Shown piece by piece: positions 1-8,419 of a stretch of 64,000 bases of DNA (positions are counted from its first letter, which is position 1; each line of letters opens with the position of its first letter). A model generated the notes under the pieces. The model saw only the letters and a program-made list of their open reading frames with translations. It did not search any database and was not told the origin of the DNA. A program made the translations under genes and the position numbers. Source of the DNA: Pelecanus crispus (taxonomy: Eukaryota > Chordata > Aves > Pelecaniformes > Pelecanidae); assembly GCF_030463565.1 (NCBI RefSeq), contig NC_134656.1, positions 1,803,001-1,867,000 of the forward strand, read 5' to 3'.

Positions 1-48
1 CCCCGGCTTGGCCGCCCGCCCTGGGCTCAGCCCCGCTTCTCCCCGCAG

Positions 49-100
49 CAAGGGCAGGAAGAAGAAGGTCCCTCCGGACGGGGTGAAGCTGGTGGACGAG
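49..100 (+). CDS. LIME1: LIME1 exon: basic juxtamembrane segment
   Basis: The acceptor is TCTCCCCGCAG at 38-48 and the donor GTAAGC follows base 100. The exon enters in phase 2 (one base completes a codon) and leaves in phase 0. It encodes 17 residues rich in Lys/Arg (GRKKK), as expected just inside the membrane. The start codon is not here; an upstream exon is required. Confidence 0.85.
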
Positions 101-1673
101 GTAAGCGCATGCTTGGGGGGACGGGATGCGTCCTGGGGGAGCTCTGGGCACCCCAGCCCCCGGCCACGCGCCTGACGTGCGTCCCCCCCGTCGCAGTCCC
201 TGCTCAGACAGACGCAGCTGCGGTCGCTCAGCAAGTCCGACACGAAGCTGCACGAGCTGTACCGGGTGAAGGCCAGGGACGACGGTGAGTGCCCAGCGAG
301 CTGGGGAAGGCGATGGGGGCCGGCGGCCCTTGCCGGGTGCCCGCAGTCCCCACGCTGCCCGGCGAGCGCATCGCAGCGTGCGCACGCGCGCTTGCATGCA
401 ACCCCAGGGGTTGGTGCTTGCTGCATCCCCAGCGTCCCCCCACTTCCTCTCCTCTCCCCGCAGCCCAGCGGCCGGCCAGCCTGAATTTTCCCTGCGTGGC
501 GTCCCCCCCCGCCAGCGCCGACTCCCTGCACAGCTCCAGCGTCAGCATCCTCCTGCACCGTGAGCTGCCCCAGATCCCCATCCCTGAGCCCCCCGCCGCC
601 TCGCCGGCCCCTGACCAGACCTACTCCAACCTGCTCTTCACGCCGCTGCGGAAGCCGGTGCCGGACACTGTCTATGAGTGCCTGGCGATGGGCGGGGAGG
701 ATGCCCCGGTGCCCCCCACACCCACCGGCGCCCAGGCGTCCCCGCCGTGTGCCAGGCGCGGGGCGGCCGATTACGCCTGCGTCCGCAAGGTGAAGAAAAC
801 AGCGCCTACGGAGGTGCAGGACGGGGCCACGGCGGGGCTTCCCGCAGTCCCACGGTGCTGGGACGGCGCGGGCGATGCCCCCGGGGCGAAGGTACGGCTC
901 GGGGCGGGGGGGGTGGCAGGGATGGGGCGTGGGGCCAGTGCTGAGCCCGCTGGATGGGGCGCATGGGGGGGCCGTGTAACGCCCTGCCTCCCTGTAACGC
1001 CCGTGTTCGGAGCAGGGTGTAAATTAGGCTGCTGCCATTTCCAGCGGAGCTTTTAGGGGGGGCAGGATGAAGCCGAGCCCCTGCAGGCAGGCGATGCTGG
1101 TCTCCGTGCCCTGCAAAAGGCTCCTTGAGTCACGCAAAAAAGTGGGATCGCCAGTGGGTGATCCACAGCTGGGATCCTGCCGGCAGCTATGGGGAGCCGG
1201 GGGCACGGGTGTGGGGATACCCTGCGGTGGGCAGGGATTGCCCCCAAGCCCCCACCTTCCTTTTGCAGCTGGAAGAGATGTACTCGACGGTGTGCAAAGC
1301 CACCAAGAAGAAAGCGCAGGTCCCCGCGTCGTCCCCGAGAGCCGCGAGGGAAGCGGGGGCCGGGTGGCAGCCCCTCCGCCGGGAGGAGGGTTCCCCGGCC
1401 GGGTGCTGGTCCCCGGCAGCCCAAGGCCCCCCGGACCCCTGCTACGAGTCCATCAACGACAGAGCCTGGACTGCTCAGGGCCACGGCCCCGACCCGGACT
1501 ACGAGGCCGTGGACGTTAACTGGAAGAAGGCGGTGAAACGGGACAAGCCGGGGAAGCCCTGCGCCCCCGAGAACCTGTACGAAAGTGTCGGCGACGTTTG
1601 GGCGGGGGAGTCCCGGCGAGCCTCCGCCAGGACGGTGGCCAACGGGCTGGAGGTGTACATCACCAACCTATAG
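49..1673 (+). CDS. LIME1: LIME1, Lck-interacting transmembrane adaptor 1 (3' part; start outside window)
   Basis: Four coding exons, 49-100, 197-284, 464-891 and 1269-1673, join in frame at AG/GT sites (phases 0, 1, 0) and give about 323 residues ending at a TAG. The stretch SLLRQTQLRSLSKSDTKLHE closely matches the juxtamembrane part of human LIME1 as I recall it, and RPASLNF follows as expected. LIME/PAG adaptors sit in lipid rafts and recruit Lck, Csk and Grb2 through phosphotyrosines. Visible candidate sites are TYSNL (YxN, Grb2 type), VYECL, DYACV, MYSTV (like the Csk site MYSSV of PAG1), CYESI, DYEAV and LYESV. The extracellular stub, membrane helix and CxxC palmitoylation motif must lie left of base 1. 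The C terminus ends ITNL, like a class I PDZ ligand. The neighbouring SLC2A4RG supports the call. The 377-bp intron 892-1268 shows nothing else. Confidence 0.93.
197..284 (+). CDS. LIME1: LIME1 exon: conserved SLSKSDTKLHEL segment
   Basis: The acceptor is CGTCGCAG and the donor is GTGAGT; phase 0 in, phase 1 out (88 nt). This is the most conserved segment with mammalian LIME1 and the main basis for choosing LIME1 over PAG1. Confidence 0.92.
464..891 (+). CDS. LIME1: LIME1 exon: central tyrosine-motif region
   Basis: The acceptor is CTCTCCCCGCAG and the donor is GTACGG; phase 1 in, phase 0 out (428 nt). It encodes RPASLNF, an ELPQIPIPEP stretch resembling ELPRIP of PAG1, then TYSNL, VYECL and DYACV tyrosine motifs. 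A weaker internal GTGAAG at about 789 could act as an earlier donor, but the longer exon keeps the frame to the next exon. Confidence 0.88.
1269..1673 (+). CDS. LIME1: LIME1 last coding exon with Csk-type and PDZ-type motifs
   Basis: The acceptor is CCTTCCTTTTGCAG, in phase 0; the exon holds 134 codons and a TAG stop. It carries MYSTV, CYESI, DYEAV and LYESV tyrosine motifs in the same order as PAG1, and ends EVYITNL. The terminal T-N-L fits the class I PDZ ligand pattern (S/T-x-hydrophobic) and resembles ITRL of PAG1. Confidence 0.92.
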   Translation: MEEMYSTVCKATKKKAQVPASSPRAAREAGAGWQPLRREEGSPAGCWSPAAQGPPDPCYESINDRAWTAQGHGPDPDYEAVDVNWKKAVKRDKPGKPCAPENLYESVGDVWAGESRRASARTVANGLEVYITNL

Positions 1674-4060
1674 CACCCGCGGGAGCGGGGTCCTTGCCGT
1701 GGGGTGGTCCCCCCCTGGCTATTGCCGTCGGGGTTGGGGGTTCCCCCGGGACCGGCTTTCCGGGGGGTTGAGCCCGCCGGGGACAGGCACGCACCAGCCC
1801 GGTGCCCGCCGGCGCGGCTGCATCCCCGCGAGCGCTTTCTGTATATATTTTACGTTCCTTTTCTTTAAGCGTCCTTGTCCCATCCTGACCCGCCCTGCAC
1901 CGGCAGGTTGACGTAGGGATGTCCCGGGGGCTCATCCCAACATCGGGATGAGCGGGGAGTCTGCAGGGCGATGCCTGGCCCGTGCTGGGTGCCGCCAAGA
2001 TGGGAGCTGGGTTGGGACCGGTCGTGCTCTGGGGCGGGCGGTGGCAGGGCTGTGGGCCAGCCCCGTGGCCCCGGGCTGCAGGATCCGGCCCCTCAGCAGC
2101 GGGGTTGTGCCACGGGCGAGGGTCTGCGTCCTCGCCCTCTGCCTGGGGGGGAGCAGGGCCCCGTCCGGCCCCCGGGGAGCCCCGAGCAGCTTTGCACCCC
2201 TCGCTCAACGTTCCCAGGGCCGGTTCTGGGGAGCGGCGCGGTAGCTCCGGCCGTGGCCGAGGGTCAGCCACGAGCCACGGGCTCTGGGCCGGGCTGGCAG
2301 CCTGTCCCCCATCACCCGCTCCCACCTTTCGGACGCATGCGAGGGTGCCTCCGTGTCTTGCAAACACCATTAAAAAGCTGCGAGGGGTTTTATCCCGTTC
2401 AGGAGAAAACGCTTTTACGCTGCATCTAAAGCCCTGGTTCTGGCGGCTGGTGCTCCTGCTGCAGCAACGTGGCGGTGCCGGGAGAGCGGCTTTGGGCGCA
2501 GGCGTTAACCACCCGCATGGGTGGTTTTGCACCTCCGAGCTGGGGCTGTGCAGCCACCCGGAGCCGCCGAAATGGGGCGGCCCATCCCAGAGCAGGGACT
2601 TGCTCTGGGGCTTTGCACGGGCTCGGAGCCGGGGAGCGTTTGCGCGGTGCTTGCCACCCGCTCGCCGCCACGTCGCTCCCGCGGCCGCTGCAGCCTCAAC
2701 GGATGCCAGAAATGCACGGGAGAGCTGGGCGTGCACCCGGAGCCCTCGGATCCTGGGGCTCAAACTTCCCTCCTCCCCACGGGGACGCTGGCATCCCTGC
2801 CTTAAGGGATGCCTGGCATCCCCCGGCTGTGTGCCCTGGGGGGAGATGCGAAGGCACGGGGACGCCCGTGCTGCGCTGATGGTGGCCCCGGGCCCACCGC
2901 CGCTGCTCCGGGTGTAGACCAGCCGCCGTACAGCCGTCCATCCAGGCATTTCCCAACCTCACGGCGCAGTAGCCCGGCGCTCGCCGGAGCTGGCTGGGAG
3001 CTGCGGCAGCAGAGCAGACAGGCAGGAAGCCACGTGCCTTCCTTCAGCAGCTTTGCCCCTCCATCGAAGCGGGCGAAGAGATTAAAAACGAAAACAAGGC
3101 GCTCAGCAAAACCCGCTGCAGGCTGAAGACGTTGAAGCTTGGAAGGCAGCTCAGGCGCTCGTGCCGCTTCGTCAGCCCCGCGCTCGATGCCAAACCACAG
3201 CCGCTCGAGATAGAGGAGTCGGCCCCGGCAGCTGCTCCCATCCCCCTGCGAGATAAGGGCCCCGATAGAAAACGGCGCGGGGCGGCTGGCGCCGATGCTG
3301 CCGCGCTCTTCCTGCTGCCAGCCGCGCCGCACCGGCGCGTGGGCTGCCTGCGGCCGCATCCTCCCCCTGCTCCCTTTCTCCATCATCCCATCCCGCGGCT
3401 CTGCAGGGCTGGGTCCCTCCTGCACCACCCGAATCCCCTCGGAGCTGCGTTTGGGCTGCCCGGGCCCCGCGCAGGAGCATCACCTCCTGGCAGGACCGGA
3501 GCTGCTTCACTCCCGGGGCAAGATGGGCCCTGCACTGCCCGCGGGGTCGGGCCGTGGGTACCGCTGTGCCAATTCCCCGGGGAAAGGCAGGCTTGGCACA
3601 GCCCCGGGCCAGGGCAAGCTTCTGCTCTCGCTGAGCTGGAGGTGGCCAAAGCATCTCCCAAACCTCCCCAACGCCAGCAGGAAAAGCCCCGTGTGCAGGG
3701 CTGCCCGCTTGCCCGTAATTCCCGTGCTGCCTGCGGGGCTCGGCAGAGCCGGACTCGTGTTTAAATATGAGAGCAACTGCCTGGGGCGATGGATAATGTG
3801 GCCGGAGCCCTGGCTGGAGGCTCAAAAACTGGGTGGCGAATGAAGGATCCATCCCGAAACGTCGCTTGGAGTCTCGTGGTCTGGCGGGGAAGGTTGGGGT
3901 GGGTGTCAGAGCGAGGGGAGCGGGTGGGGCTGGGAGCACCCCTCCTCATCCCAGGGCTCCCCGCTCCGCCCCGCTGGCTGGAGCCCACTCGGGGCCAGTG
4001 CTGCTCCGGGCCGGTGCTGCTCGGGGCCATTCCCACAAGGGGGAGTGAGCCGGAGCCCAG
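1674..4060. other. LIME1 3' UTR and GC-rich intergenic spacer
   Basis: No exon with matching splice sites or recognisable protein was seen on either strand. No AATAAA follows the LIME1 stop within several hundred bases; the nearest variant I see is ATTAAA at 2369-2374, so the LIME1 3' end is uncertain. The long open frames here reflect high GC. Confidence 0.6.
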
Positions 4061-4923
4061 CACACGCTGCACGGTGCTGCGCGCTGTACGGTTTTGCATG
4101 GTGCTGCACGCTGTATGGTGCTGCACGCTGTATGGTGCTGTGCGGTCTTGCATGGTGCTGCATGTTGTATGGTGCTGCATGCCGTACGGTGCTGCACGCT
4201 GTACGGTCTTGCATGGTGCTGCACGCCGTATGGTGCTGCACGCTGTACAGTCTTGCATGGTGCTGCACGTTGTATAGTGCTGCACGCCATACGGTGCTGT
4301 ACGGTCTTGCATGGTGCTGCACACTGTACAATGCTGCATGCCATACAGTGCTGCATGCTGTACAGTCTTGCATGGTGCTGTGCACTGTACAGTGCTGCAT
4401 ACTGTACGGTGCTGCATGCTGTACAGTCTTGCATGGTGCTGCGCACTGTACAGTGCTGCATGCTGTACGGTACTGCACGCTGTACAGTCTTGCATGGTGC
4501 TGTACGCCATACAGCGCTGCACGCTGTACAGTCTTGCATGGTGCTGCACACTGTACAGTGCTGCATGCTGTACAGTCTTGCATGGTGCTGCGCACTGTAC
4601 GGTGCTGCATGCCGTACTGCACGGTGCTGCATGCTGTATGGTGCTGCATGCTGTACAGTCTTGCATGGTGCTGTGCACTGTACAGTGCTGCATGCCGTAC
4701 AGTCTTGCATGGCGCTGTGCACTGTACGGTGCCGCATGCCATACTGCACGGTGCTGCATGCTGTATGGTCTTGCACGGTGCTGCGCACTGCGCTGCATGC
4801 CATGCAGCACCGCGCTCCGTAGGGTGTTGCACGGTGCCACATGGTGTATTGCACACTGCGTGGTGTTGCATGCTGCGTGGTGCTGTACGCTGGACTGCAC
4901 GCTGTACGGCGCTGCACACTGTA
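4061..4923 (+). repeat. Minisatellite with two modules, 17 bp and 10 bp
   Basis: The basic unit A is 17 bp (ATGGTGCTGCACGCTGT and variants). A 10-bp module B (ACAGTCTTGC) is inserted after every two or three copies. Successive GTCTT marks fall at 4145, 4206, 4250, 4304, 4365, 4426, 4487, 4531 and 4575, that is 61 bp (3x17+10) or 44 bp (2x17+10) apart, with one 54-bp step. Copies decay past 4923 to about 5120. All frames stay open because the unit lacks stops; I do not regard it as coding. Confidence 0.95.
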
Positions 4924-6296
4924 AGGATCCGCACCCCGCATGGCTCTGCAGCCTGGATGGCTCCGCATGCTGGATGGCCGCGCGCAGCACGTGGCTCTGC
5001 ACCCAAACCAGCTCCGCACCCACGCGGCTCCGCGCACCGCACAGTCCTGTACCCTGCGCAGCTTCGCACCCATAGGGCCCTGTACCCCATATGGCCTGTG
5101 TGCCCTGCAGCCCCGCACCCCACGAGCAGCGCGGGCAAGGCCCCGGCTCCCTCTGCGACACCACCGGGGCGAGCGGCACCGCAGCCCAGAGCCGGCCCCC
5201 AGCATTTGGGGACCACGGGGGCATCTCGCAGGGATGTGGCACCGGGATGCCGCCCCGCAGAGCCGCCCTGCCCGGGAAGGGGGTCAGGCTGGTGGCACCC
5301 GCGCCCTTGTGCAACGGGCAGGCGATGCTCGTGGGAGTTGCACAACGCCGGAGCCGCCAGCTCAGCGCTTCGGCCGGCGTTAACGATTAAACCGGAGCGG
5401 GGGGCGGCCGGCGGAGCCACCACTCGGGTCCCGCTGCGGCAGAGCCCGGGCTGGTTATCCTAACTCCGGGAGGAGGAGAGGCGTCCCGCCTGCCGCGGGG
5501 CTCGCCCGCGAACTCATCCGGGGCCACGCTAACGAGGGCCGCGGGGCCAGAGCCCACCGGGGCCAGGACAGAGCTGTGGGGACGAAGGCTGCTCTGGCCG
5601 CGCTCCTCCTCCTGTGCACCCCACCGCGGCCCCGCCAGCCAGCCGGGACACTCCGGGTCCCCGATCCCCGGCAGCCCTGGCTCAGCCGGGGCAGGTTTGG
5701 GTGCCCCAGTTCCCGGGGGGACGCTGCCCTTCTCCCGGCCGCCCCCCACCTTTCTGCAGCATGCAAGGGGACCCCGCGGGTGGCCGTGCCGGGTGGCACC
5801 CAGTCTCGTGGCCGGGCACGTGGGGGCTTTCCCGGTTTGCTGTGGGGTTTGGGGTTTTTTTTTTTTTTTTTACGCTTACGAAAGCGCCTGGCCCCGGGCA
5901 TGGCGCGGGGCGGAGGTGGCACCTCCAGCCACCCCCGAGGGCAGGGGACAAGGGGTGGCCGAGCGCCCCAGGACTCCTGCCCCTCCGCCACGCTGGGGAC
6001 GTGGCTCTGCAGAGCGGGGGATCCCCAGCACCCCCGTGGCCCTGGGCCGAGGGGAGCACCCGTGTTGGCCAGCCCAGGGCTGCCAGGGGCACGGCTGGGG
6101 GGCACAGGCGGGGGGGACAGGCGGGAGCCACCAGCCAGGACGGCCGCGCGGACTCTGTCCTGGCCTTCAGGCTGCGGGCTGGTAAATCAAACAGCAGCAG
6201 GGCCTGGGCTGCCCCACGCCGGCGCCCGCTGCTCGCCGCACCGCACGTTTTGGGGAAGGCGAGGAGCAGAGTGTGGGTGGGCGCCAGCCTGGGCAC
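4924..6296. other. GC-rich spacer between two minisatellites
   Basis: The first ~200 bases are decayed copies of the preceding array. A T17-like tract sits at about 5854-5870. No exon or recognisable gene was seen. Confidence 0.6.
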
Positions 6297-7265
6297 CCCA
6301 TGCACCCCAGTAACCCATGCACCCCAGTACCCCATGCATCCCATGCACCCAGGGCACCCCAGCACCCCTTGCACCTCATGCATCCCATGCACCCAGGGCA
6401 CCCCATGCACCCCAGCACCCCATCGAACCCATGCACCCCATGCACCCCAGTACCCCATGCACCCCATGCATCCCATGCACCCAGGGCACCCCAGTACCCC
6501 ATGCATCCCATGCACCCAGGGCACCCCATGCATCCCAGCACCCCATGCATCCCATGCACCCAGGGCACCCCATGCACCCCAGTACCCCATGCACCCCATC
6601 CAACCCATGCATCCCATGCACCCAGGGCACCCCATGAACCCCAGCACCCCATGCATCCCATGCACCCAGGGCACCCTATGCACCCCAGTACCCTGGGCAC
6701 TCTATGCACCCCCATGCACAAAGAGCACCCTATGCACCACGTACCCTGGTACCCCATGCACAAAGGGCACCCCAGCACCCCAGGCACCCTATGCACCCTC
6801 GTACCCCATGCACCCCATGGACCCCATGCACCCCGGCACCCCATGCACCCCCCGCACCCCATGCACCCTGGCACCCCATGCACCCCATGGACCCCATGCA
6901 CCCCATGCAAGCTGGCACCCCATGGACCCCATGCACCCCGGCACCCCATGCACCCCGGCACCCCATGCACCCCATGCACCCCATGCACCCCATGGACCCC
7001 GGCACCCCATGCACCCCATGCACCCTGGCACCCCATGCACCCCATGCACCCCATGCACCCCATGGACCCCATGCACCCCGGCACCCCATGCACCCCCCGC
7101 ACCCCATGCACCCTGGCACCCCATGCACCCCATGGACCCCATGCACCCCATGCAAGCTGGCACCCCATGGACCCCATGCACCCCGGCACCCCATGCACCC
7201 CATGCACCCTGGCACCCCATGCACCCCATGCACCCCGGCACCCCATGCACCCCCCGCACCCCAGC
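6297..7265 (+). repeat. 9-bp minisatellite (ATGCACCCC)
   Basis: About 970 bp of ATGCACCCC copies and close variants (ATGCATCCC, ATGGACCCC, GGGCACCCC, and the 8-bp GGCACCCC). The first half has a higher-order pattern of ATGCATCCC-ATGCACCCA-GGGCACCCC. The second half is dominated by ATGCACCCC, ATGGACCCC and GGCACCCC, including a block from about 6815 that is repeated almost exactly from about 7055. The period of 9 makes open frames rich in Met-His-Pro; nothing suggests translation. Confidence 0.96.
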
Positions 7266-7433
7266 ACCCCCCACCCAGCCCCGCCGTTCTGGGTGCCTTT
7301 CGGCAGCGGTCCCTCGGGGCGGGCAGGACTGACCCACCCTGCACCGGGCCCGGGACCCCTCTCCCGCCGGGAGCCGCTCTCGCACCCCAAAACTGCAGAC
7401 ACTCCCCCCGCAGCAGAAGGACGCTGCCGCGTT

Positions 7434-7860
7434 TGGGGGAACCCTATAACTTTTGGGGGAGCCTTATCACTTTTGGGGGGAGCCCTATCACTTTTGGGGG
7501 AGCCCTAAAGCTTCCAGCAGGTCTAAAACTTCAGGGGGAGCTTTTGGGGGGGAGACCCCTATTACTTTTGGGGCGTGTAACTTTATGAGGAGCCGTGCAA
7601 CTTCTGGAGAACCGCTGTAACTTACGGGAAGCCCTATAATTTGGGGGGGGGGGGGGGCGACTTTTAGGGGAACCCCACGAGGTCTAACGCTGGAAGTTTC
7701 AAGCCCGTAACTTCGCGGGAGCCGCCGGGAGTTTTGCGGGGTCCTCCAGGCTGGCGGGAGCCCCTCGCTTTTGGGGGGGGAGACCCCGAATTCCGCCTTA
7801 GAGTGATGAAATGTGAACTTTTGGGGGGCAGCCTGCAACTTTCGGGGAGCCGCCGGACTT
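7434..7860 (+). repeat. Degenerate G-rich ~20-bp tandem repeat upstream of the SLC2A4RG promoter
   Basis: Diverged copies of a unit like ACTTTTGGGGGAGCCCTAT recur roughly every 20-25 bp. Most carry a run of four or more G, so the plus strand could form G-quadruplexes. The array ends about 120 bp before the CpG-island promoter. Bases 7266-7433 between this and the 9-bp array show nothing. Confidence 0.8.
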
Positions 7861-7979
7861 TGGCGGGAGGGGGTTGAGGGGTGGGGGGCGGCTTTAGCGG
7901 GGCCGCCCGCCAGTCTCTGAGTCCCAAAACTAACGGGGGAGGGGGGGGGGAGAGAAGGGTTGGTGGTGGGGAGGGGCTG

Positions 7980-8290
7980 GTTTTTGGGGGGGGGCCCCCC
8001 GGGCAGCGCGCGGGGCGGCGGGAGGGCGGGGCGCACGAAGATGGCCGCTGCCGGCGGGGGCGTGTCGCGGCGGGAGGGGGGCGTGCCGCCGGGCTTTAAG
8101 TGGCAGGGCGAAGCGACCAATAGGAAGCGGCGAAAGCGGCGGTCGCGTTCCAACCCGGCCGTTTTGACCAATGGCGGGGGGCGTGGGGGGCGTGGCCTGG
8201 CCGGCGCCGACACCGGGCCGCGCGCGGCGGAGCGCGCTCCCCCGCCGGGCCCGGCCGCGGCCGCCGCCGCCGCCGCCGCCGCTTTCCCTC
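7980..8290 (+). promoter_or_regulatory. CpG-island promoter of SLC2A4RG
   Basis: This CpG-rich stretch lacks a TATA box. It holds a YY1-type AAGATGGCCGC at 8038-8048 and two CCAAT boxes at 8117-8121 and 8168-8172. A second AAAATGGCGCC lies at 8523-8533, inside intron 1. The start site is not fixed by sequence; it probably lies between the second CCAAT box and the ATG at 8291. Confidence 0.7.
8255..8281 (+). repeat. GCC trinucleotide run in the probable 5' UTR
   Basis: CCGCGGCCGCC followed by pure GCC repeats lies ten bases before the ATG of SLC2A4RG. A second triplet run (GGC/GGT) in exon 1 encodes polyglycine at 8379-8409. Confidence 0.85.
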
Positions 8291-8419
8291 ATGGAGCCTC
8301 CGCGCCCGCCCGCGGTGCTGCTGGCCGCTGCCCGCCGCCGCCGCCGCGATCCTCCGCCGCCTTCTCCTTCCCAACCCGGCGGCGGCGGCGGTGGTGGTGG
8401 TGGCGGCGCCGCCCCGAAG
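8291..8419 (+). CDS. SLC2A4RG: SLC2A4RG exon 1
   Basis: ATG in the context CCCTCATGG; 43 codons ending in phase 0 at donor GTACCG. The product is low-complexity (Arg5, Pro- and Gly10-rich) and is not conserved in detail with mammals. The start is inferred; the frame stays open upstream to 8171. Confidence 0.7.

Noticed and set aside
1660-2949. Minus-strand frame of 429 codons opposite the LIME1 3' end
   Set aside because: Arg/Pro/Gly-rich composition typical of antisense GC-rich DNA; no recognisable domain and no splice sites.
3761-5463. Long open frames on both strands rich in Cys-Trp-Leu-Tyr or Gln-His-Ala
   Set aside because: They come from the 17+10-bp array, which simply lacks stop codons; the frame rotates with each block.
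5614-7508. Very long plus-strand open frames rich in Met-His-Pro-Cys-Thr
   Set aside because: They are the translation of the 9-bp minisatellite in each frame; both strands are open, with no splice support or known domain.
7488-8213. Minus-strand frame of 241 codons over the CpG island
   Set aside because: Low-complexity Pro/Arg; the G-rich array and promoter explain the open frame.
8171-8290. Upstream in-frame ATG for SLC2A4RG at 8171
   Set aside because: It overlaps a CCAAT box and would add low-complexity Arg/Pro residues; the ATG at 8291 follows the promoter elements and is the better start.
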